A stretch of DNA of 17,013 nucleotides from Patescibacteria group bacterium (GTDB taxonomy: Bacteria > Patescibacteriota > Dojkabacteria > JAKAPS01 > JAJZLI01), in the NCBI GenBank assembly GCA_023380695.1, contig JAMCRT010000042.1, forward strand, positions 1 to 17,013, in the 5' to 3' direction. Below are positions 12,766 through 17,013 of this stretch, piece by piece (within the stretch, counting starts at the first letter, position 1; every line of letters begins with the position of its first letter). A program made the translations under genes and the position numbers. A model generated the notes under the pieces. The model saw only the letters and a list, made by a program, of their open reading frames with translations. It was not told where the DNA came from and searched no databases.

Positions 12766-14268
12766 ATGAAGGACAGGAAAAATACTGAAAATAGACGACC
12801 TCCAATAATTACAATAATGGGTCATGTAGATCATGGAAAAACTACACTACTGGATGCAATAAAAGGAAGTACTATAACAGCCACAGAATCAGGAGGAATT
12901 ACACAACACATAAAGGCATTTTCTACACAGCATAATAATAGAAAAATAACATTTATTGATACTCCAGGACATGAATTCTTTTCTGATATGCGTAAAAGAG
13001 GGGTTTTAAAAAGTGATATAGTACTACTCGTAGTAGCAGCAGATGATGGAGTCAATACACAAACAAAAGAAGTCATAAATATTATAAAGGAAATGAATCT
13101 GAAAACCATTGTAGTAATAAATAAGATTGATCTTCCTAATGCAAATATTCAAAGAGTGAAAAATGAACTTACAAAAGAAGGAATTTTGTTAGAAGGATTT
13201 GGTGGAGACATTACTTATTCTGAGATATCTGCAAAAAATAAAGTTGGAATAAATGAACTTCTAGATCTAATATTACTAGAATATGATCTTAAAGATATCA
13301 CCAATAGTGAATACAATAATTCACTTATAATACTTGAATCTTTTAAAAACGAATCATTAGGCAATACAAGTTTATGTATAATTGAAGATGGAACATTAAA
13401 AGTTGGCTATTTTCTACATACAAAAGACTATGAAGATTTAGGTAAGATAAGAGTAATTAAAAATGATGATATGGAGAATATAAAGGAAGCTAGTGTATCT
13501 ACACCAGTATATATATCAGGACAAAACGAACTTCTAGATATTGGTGATCGTATATTTTTTTCAAAAGATAAAATATCAAAGAAGGCAAAAATTAAAGATT
13601 TAGAAAAAAACATGGTAAATGAACAGAGTATAGAAGAAATGCTACAGAATAGCGATAATGATAAAAAAACTCTTTCCATAATAATTAAATCTGATACAAA
13701 AGGAAGTATTGAGGCAATAAAAAATGCATTACTAAAAATCAATCTTGATAATGTAACAATAGATATTTATAAAACTGGAATTGGAACAATAACTGAAGAA
13801 GATTTAAATACAGCAAAAACTACACATTCAATTTTACTAGGATTTAAAGTAAAAGTACCTGCTAAGATAACTAAAGAGGCTCAATTACACAAAGTAATTC
13901 TCATAAACTATGATATTATTTATGAACTGATAAACGATGTCGTAGATGCAGCAGAATCACTAATTCCACCTGAATTTAGTGAAACATTTATAGGTAGTGC
14001 AACAATCAAAGCAATCTTTACTCTCTCAAACAAATCACTGGTTTTAGGTATTCTGGTAGAAGAAGGGCAGATACTTAAAAACAATAAATGTAAAATTGAA
14101 AGAAATGGAGAGATTCTGTATACAGGAAAAATCAGTTCAATAAAAAGATTAAAAGAAGAAGTTAATTCTGTAAATTCTGGTACTGAATGTGGTATAATAG
14201 TTACTCCTAATACAGAAGGAATACAAACAGGAGATAAAGTTACTTGTTTTAAATTAGAAAAAATATAA
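12766..14268 (+). CDS. infB: Translation initiation factor IF-2, minimal form, 500 aa
   Basis: GTPase that places fMet-tRNA on the small subunit and joins the 50S. G motifs in order: GHVDHGKTT (19-27), GGITQHI (43-49), DTPGHE (65-70), NKID (119-122) and SAK (155-157). Domain II follows (about 180-270), then domain III (about 290-390, with SDTKGSIEAIKNAL) and the C2 domain that binds fMet-tRNA (about 400-500, ending GTECGIIVTPNTEGIQTGDK). Bacterial IF-2 is usually about 600-900 residues, with a long N-terminal region before the GTPase; here only ten residues precede the RRPPIITIMGHVDHGK block. No earlier in-frame start is supported: the promoter box sits directly before this ATG. rbfA, the usual next gene, is absent. 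Confidence 0.96.
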   Translation: MKDRKNTENRRPPIITIMGHVDHGKTTLLDAIKGSTITATESGGITQHIKAFSTQHNNRKITFIDTPGHEFFSDMRKRGVLKSDIVLLVVAADDGVNTQTKEVINIIKEMNLKTIVVINKIDLPNANIQRVKNELTKEGILLEGFGGDITYSEISAKNKVGINELLDLILLEYDLKDITNSEYNNSLIILESFKNESLGNTSLCIIEDGTLKVGYFLHTKDYEDLGKIRVIKNDDMENIKEASVSTPVYISGQNELLDIGDRIFFSKDKISKKAKIKDLEKNMVNEQSIEEMLQNSDNDKKTLSIIIKSDTKGSIEAIKNALLKINLDNVTIDIYKTGIGTITEEDLNTAKTTHSILLGFKVKVPAKITKEAQLHKVILINYDIIYELINDVVDAAESLIPPEFSETFIGSATIKAIFTLSNKSLVLGILVEEGQILKNNKCKIERNGEILYTGKISSIKRLKEEVNSVNSGTECGIIVTPNTEGIQTGDKVTCFKLEKI

Positions 14269-14289
14269 ATCTGCCCTTAAAAATAAATT

Positions 14290-15387
14290 ATGGATAAAGG
14301 GAAGATTTTAAAAGATTCAATAGAAAAATCATCTAAAATCCTTATAGCCTCTCATACAAGGCCAACAGTTGATAGCATATCATCTATGTTACTTGCATGG
14401 CATTTTTTAAGTGTTGGATTTAAGAAAAAAATAGATATTTATATACCAAAATTACCAGATAGATTAGAATATCTATTAAAATATTCAATGCTTACAATAG
14501 ATAATATACAAAAATCATCTCCTCAAAATATATATCAGTTCAAAATTCCAAAGGATAATGGAAAAATAAAATTCATAAAATATACAGATGATAAGGATAA
14601 CTATATATTCCATATAAATATGGAATCAGGATTTATAGATAATAAAACGTTAGATTTATCAAAAGAAACATTTCCTTATGATCTGCTGTTTACAATAGAT
14701 ACAATAGATCTGAAATACTTAGGGGAAATATATAAAACTTACAAATCAGATATTCTATCTAGTAATATTAATATAATAAATATAGATACACATTCAAATA
14801 ATCAAAATTATGGAGATATAAATATTACTTCGATCAATTTCAATTCAACAGCACAAATTATTTTCAGAATATTTTCAGAATTAGTATCATTAGTATCTCA
14901 AAAAGAATACCACCTCTTATTACTTGCTATTCTTGCAAATACTATGTCTCTTCATTCAAATAATATTACACAAGAAACATTTAATGATATACAAAGCATA
15001 TTATCTGAAAATATCAATATTGAAAATGCAAATATGGAACTTTCGGCACCATCAAATATCAATGATTTAAAAACAAAAAGTACTATATTAAACAATGCAA
15101 AAATAGTACAAATTAAAAAATTCTCTTTTATACTATCTACAATAGATACAGGGAATATAAAAGATTCATATCTAAATGATATCTATGTTAACGAAGCTAT
15201 TGCAACATGTATAATAGTAAACAGCAAAGATGGCTATAAAGTATATATAAAACCATTTACATATACTCTACAAGAGAATAAAATTCAGAAATTAGATTCA
15301 CAATATAAATATGAAAATGGAGTATACATGTTTAAAAGCAATAATAAATTAGAAACTACAATTGATAATATCAATTCCCTATTTTAA
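14290..15387 (+). CDS. DHH-family phosphoesterase-like protein with degenerate active site, 365 aa
   Basis: Placed 21 bases after infB, where many bacteria have an NrnA-type DHH/DHHA1 nanoRNase or pAp phosphatase gene. The fold pattern fits but the metal site is eroded. Motif I is SHTRPTVDSISS (21-32), where HxxPDxD is usual: Asp28 stays, the first Asp is Thr26. Motif II is FTIDTIDLKYLGE (Asp137 kept). The name motif reads NIDTHSNNQNYGDIN: Asp166 and His168 are kept, the middle His is Thr167. Motif IV is ANTMSLHSNN, with Asn217 where DTGxF has Asp. No GGxxR substrate motif is seen in the C-terminal part. It may be inactive, or active with an altered metal set. It is Ile/Asn-rich, so fast divergence is likely. 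No Shine-Dalgarno; probably expressed with infB. Its stop codon overlaps that of pnp. Confidence 0.72.
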   Translation: MDKGKILKDSIEKSSKILIASHTRPTVDSISSMLLAWHFLSVGFKKKIDIYIPKLPDRLEYLLKYSMLTIDNIQKSSPQNIYQFKIPKDNGKIKFIKYTDDKDNYIFHINMESGFIDNKTLDLSKETFPYDLLFTIDTIDLKYLGEIYKTYKSDILSSNINIINIDTHSNNQNYGDINITSINFNSTAQIIFRIFSELVSLVSQKEYHLLLLAILANTMSLHSNNITQETFNDIQSILSENINIENANMELSAPSNINDLKTKSTILNNAKIVQIKKFSFILSTIDTGNIKDSYLNDIYVNEAIATCIIVNSKDGYKVYIKPFTYTLQENKIQKLDSQYKYENGVYMFKSNNKLETTIDNINSLF

Positions 15388-17013
15388 TCTTTGGCTTGTT
15401 TCATAGAAAGTTTTAATTTACCGTTTTCATCCCTACCTATAATTTTGACTAATACCTCATCTCCAACTTTTACTAATACATTAGGATCTTTGACAAATTT
15501 ATCTGCCATTTCAGATACATGCACTAAACCAGAGATAGTAGGAGTAATATTTACAAATATACCAAAGGTAGTAATTTTCACTACTTTTGCTGTATATATA
15601 CCACCAATTTCTACTTCCTTTACTATATCCATAACCATAGATAAAGCTTTTTCTACAGCTCCATCTACATCAGAAGTTATAGACACATTACCATCATCTG
15701 AGATGAATACTTCTGCTCCTGATTTTTCGATAATTTCTTTTATTACTTTACCTCCAGATCCTATAATGCTACCTATATCTTTTTGATCCACTTTTATAAT
15801 TTCGATTTTAGGTGCATATTTAGATATGCTAAGTCTTGGTTCTGGAATAACTTCAAGCATTTTTTCCAAAATAAAATGACGAGCTATTTGAGCCCTTTCT
15901 AGAGCTTCCTTTAATATAGGTATTGATATACCTTTGAGTTTATTATCCATTTGAAGTGCAGTAATGCCCTTTTCAGATCCTGCAACTTTAAAATCCATAT
16001 CTCCAAAATGATCTTCTGGGCCTTGTATATCAGTTAATATCTCATATTTATCATCATCCATTACAAGCCCCATTGCAATACCGGATATTGGGTTTTTTAT
16101 ACTTACACCTGCTGCCATTAAAGCTAAAGTTGATCCACAAACAGATGCCATTGAAGATGACCCATTTGATGATAATGTTTCTGAGACAACTCTAATAGCA
16201 TAAGGGAATTCTTCTATAGAAGGTATTTGTCTTTCTAGCGCTCTCTCTGCAAGAGCCCCATGCCCTATATCTCTTCTTGATGGATAATAAATGTTCCTAC
16301 TAAGTTCTCCAACAGACCAACCTGGAAAGTTATAATGATGCATATATTTTTTAGACTCTTCTCCATAAATACTTTCTATAGTTTGTCTCTGTTTCTCTGA
16401 TGCTAGAGTAACTACAGAAAGAACTTGTGTATCACCTCTTTGAAATATAGCAGATCCATGAGTACGAGGAAGAATATCTATATCTATATATAGATTTCTA
16501 ATATCATCCATACCTCTCTTATCTGGTCTCTTTTTATTTTCTATTATTCCTTTTCTACATGATTTTTTCTCAAAATAAGAAATAGCATCATTTATTAAAT
16601 TCTCAGAATATGTTTCTTTGTAAAGCTCAATTATTTCAGTATTAGGATTTTCACCATCTTCCCAAATAAATTTTTCTATTTTTGATAGGAAATTCTTTTC
16701 TATATCAGATAAAAGTTCTTCAGGAATAACATATGGTGTATATTCAAATGTGGAGACTCTAGATTCTTTAATAAAATCTCTTTGCAAATCTCTCAATTTC
16801 TTAGATTCATTATATGCAAATTCAATAGCACTAATAACTTTATTCTCAGATACACTATCCCCTTCTGCCTCAATCATTGTGACAGAGTCATCAGTAGATG
16901 ATATAAACATATTGAGAGGTGATTGACCCTCCAAATTATCACTAGGATTTAGTTTAAATTCATCATTTATTAAAGATACCTTTACTCCTGATACTGGACC
17001 TTCAAATGGTAAT
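15384..17013 (-). CDS. pnp: Polyribonucleotide nucleotidyltransferase (PNPase), partial at N-terminus
   Basis: Phosphorolytic 3'-5' exoribonuclease of RNA decay. About 542 C-terminal residues are present; the frame stays open to the window's right edge (the edge encodes LPFEGPVSGVKVSLINDEF, the middle of the first RNase PH domain), so the start lies outside. A TTG at 16934 is not the start. Then come the alpha-helical linker, the second RNase PH domain (from RPDKRGMDDIRNL, about 16530), the catalytic block DIQGPEDHFGDMDFKVAGSE (about 15980-16040, with the active-site Asp and Lys residues present), a KH domain (GSIIGSGGKVIKEI, about 15740-15785) and an S1 domain (about 15390-15605, ending KLKLSMKQAKD). 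It has almost no tail after S1. It is convergent with the DHH gene and shares two stop-codon bases with it. Confidence 0.96.
   Translation of the reverse strand, partial: LPFEGPVSGVKVSLINDEFKLNPSDNLEGQSPLNMFISSTDDSVTMIEAEGDSVSENKVISAIEFAYNESKKLRDLQRDFIKESRVSTFEYTPYVIPEELLSDIEKNFLSKIEKFIWEDGENPNTEIIELYKETYSENLINDAISYFEKKSCRKGIIENKKRPDKRGMDDIRNLYIDIDILPRTHGSAIFQRGDTQVLSVVTLASEKQRQTIESIYGEESKKYMHHYNFPGWSVGELSRNIYYPSRRDIGHGALAERALERQIPSIEEFPYAIRVVSETLSSNGSSSMASVCGSTLALMAAGVSIKNPISGIAMGLVMDDDKYEILTDIQGPEDHFGDMDFKVAGSEKGITALQMDNKLKGISIPILKEALERAQIARHFILEKMLEVIPEPRLSISKYAPKIEIIKVDQKDIGSIIGSGGKVIKEIIEKSGAEVFISDDGNVSITSDVDGAVEKALSMVMDIVKEVEIGGIYTAKVVKITTFGIFVNITPTISGLVHVSEMADKFVKDPNVLVKVGDEVLVKIIGRDENGKLKLSMKQAKD

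Noticed and set aside
12831..13109. Minus-strand open frames inside infB, here and at 13428-13742
   Set aside because: They lie opposite conserved GTPase and domain II/III coding sequence and show no start signals.
15391..15786. Plus-strand open frame of 131 codons inside pnp
   Set aside because: Antisense to the KH and S1 domains of PNPase; no promoter or family resemblance.

Overview
The window is a strongly A+T-rich, gene-dense piece of bacterial chromosome. It uses the standard code: TAA dominates as stop, two genes end in TGA (the nusA-like gene and the Lon-like ATPase), and Trp is written TGG. The translation and RNA proteins are compact: a 500-residue IF-2 without its N-terminal region, a 348-residue NusA, and a tRNA-Asn without an encoded CCA. 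Several substrate enzymes have degenerate active sites. Together with many tiny membrane proteins, this fits a reduced genome of the Patescibacteria (CPR) kind. That placement is inference; no marker here settles the phylum.

Layout. 1-263: C-terminal end of a sensor histidine kinase. 303-374: tRNA-Asn(GTT). 500-2166: a small hypothetical protein, an RBBP9/YdeN-like serine hydrolase and a HAD-like protein with altered motifs. 2204-2247: an isolated strong hairpin. 2360-2906: a BrnT/BrnA-type toxin-antitoxin pair. 3031-3075: a second copy of the sequence that follows the tRNA. 3104-4113: an apparently intact insertion sequence with a DDE transposase and terminal inverted repeats. 4185-9843: an accessory-looking stretch of single-TM surface proteins (two share one N-terminal anchor cassette but carry unrelated ectodomains), a DEAD-box helicase with an N-terminal RRM, a separate RRM protein, tiny membrane proteins and unknowns. 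9850-11524 (minus): a two-gene operon of a VIT1/CCC1-like metal transporter and a Lon-type AAA+ module without a protease domain. 11627-15387 (plus): nusA, infB and a degenerate DHH-family protein. 15384-17013 (minus): pnp, running off the right edge and meeting the DHH gene tail to tail with overlapping stop codons.

How the parts work together. nusA-infB-DHH next to pnp is a core transcription/translation/RNA-decay neighbourhood. The DEAD-box helicase and the RRM protein belong to the same RNA-handling theme. Metal transport and the Lon-like ATPase are probably co-transcribed. The left third (tRNA, repeat copies, toxin-antitoxin, IS) looks like a small region of genome plasticity.

The clearest cross-cutting signal concerns expression. 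Many first genes have an extended -10 box (TGnTATAAT-like) ending only 6-9 bases before the ATG, which predicts leaderless or nearly leaderless mRNAs. The two genes with a perfect Shine-Dalgarno (GGAGGTGA), the antitoxin and a 51-residue membrane protein, each lie just downstream of another gene. The most unusual single protein is the Lon-like ATPase, which ends exactly where the protease domain should begin and has lost the pore-loop Tyr-Ile-Gly.
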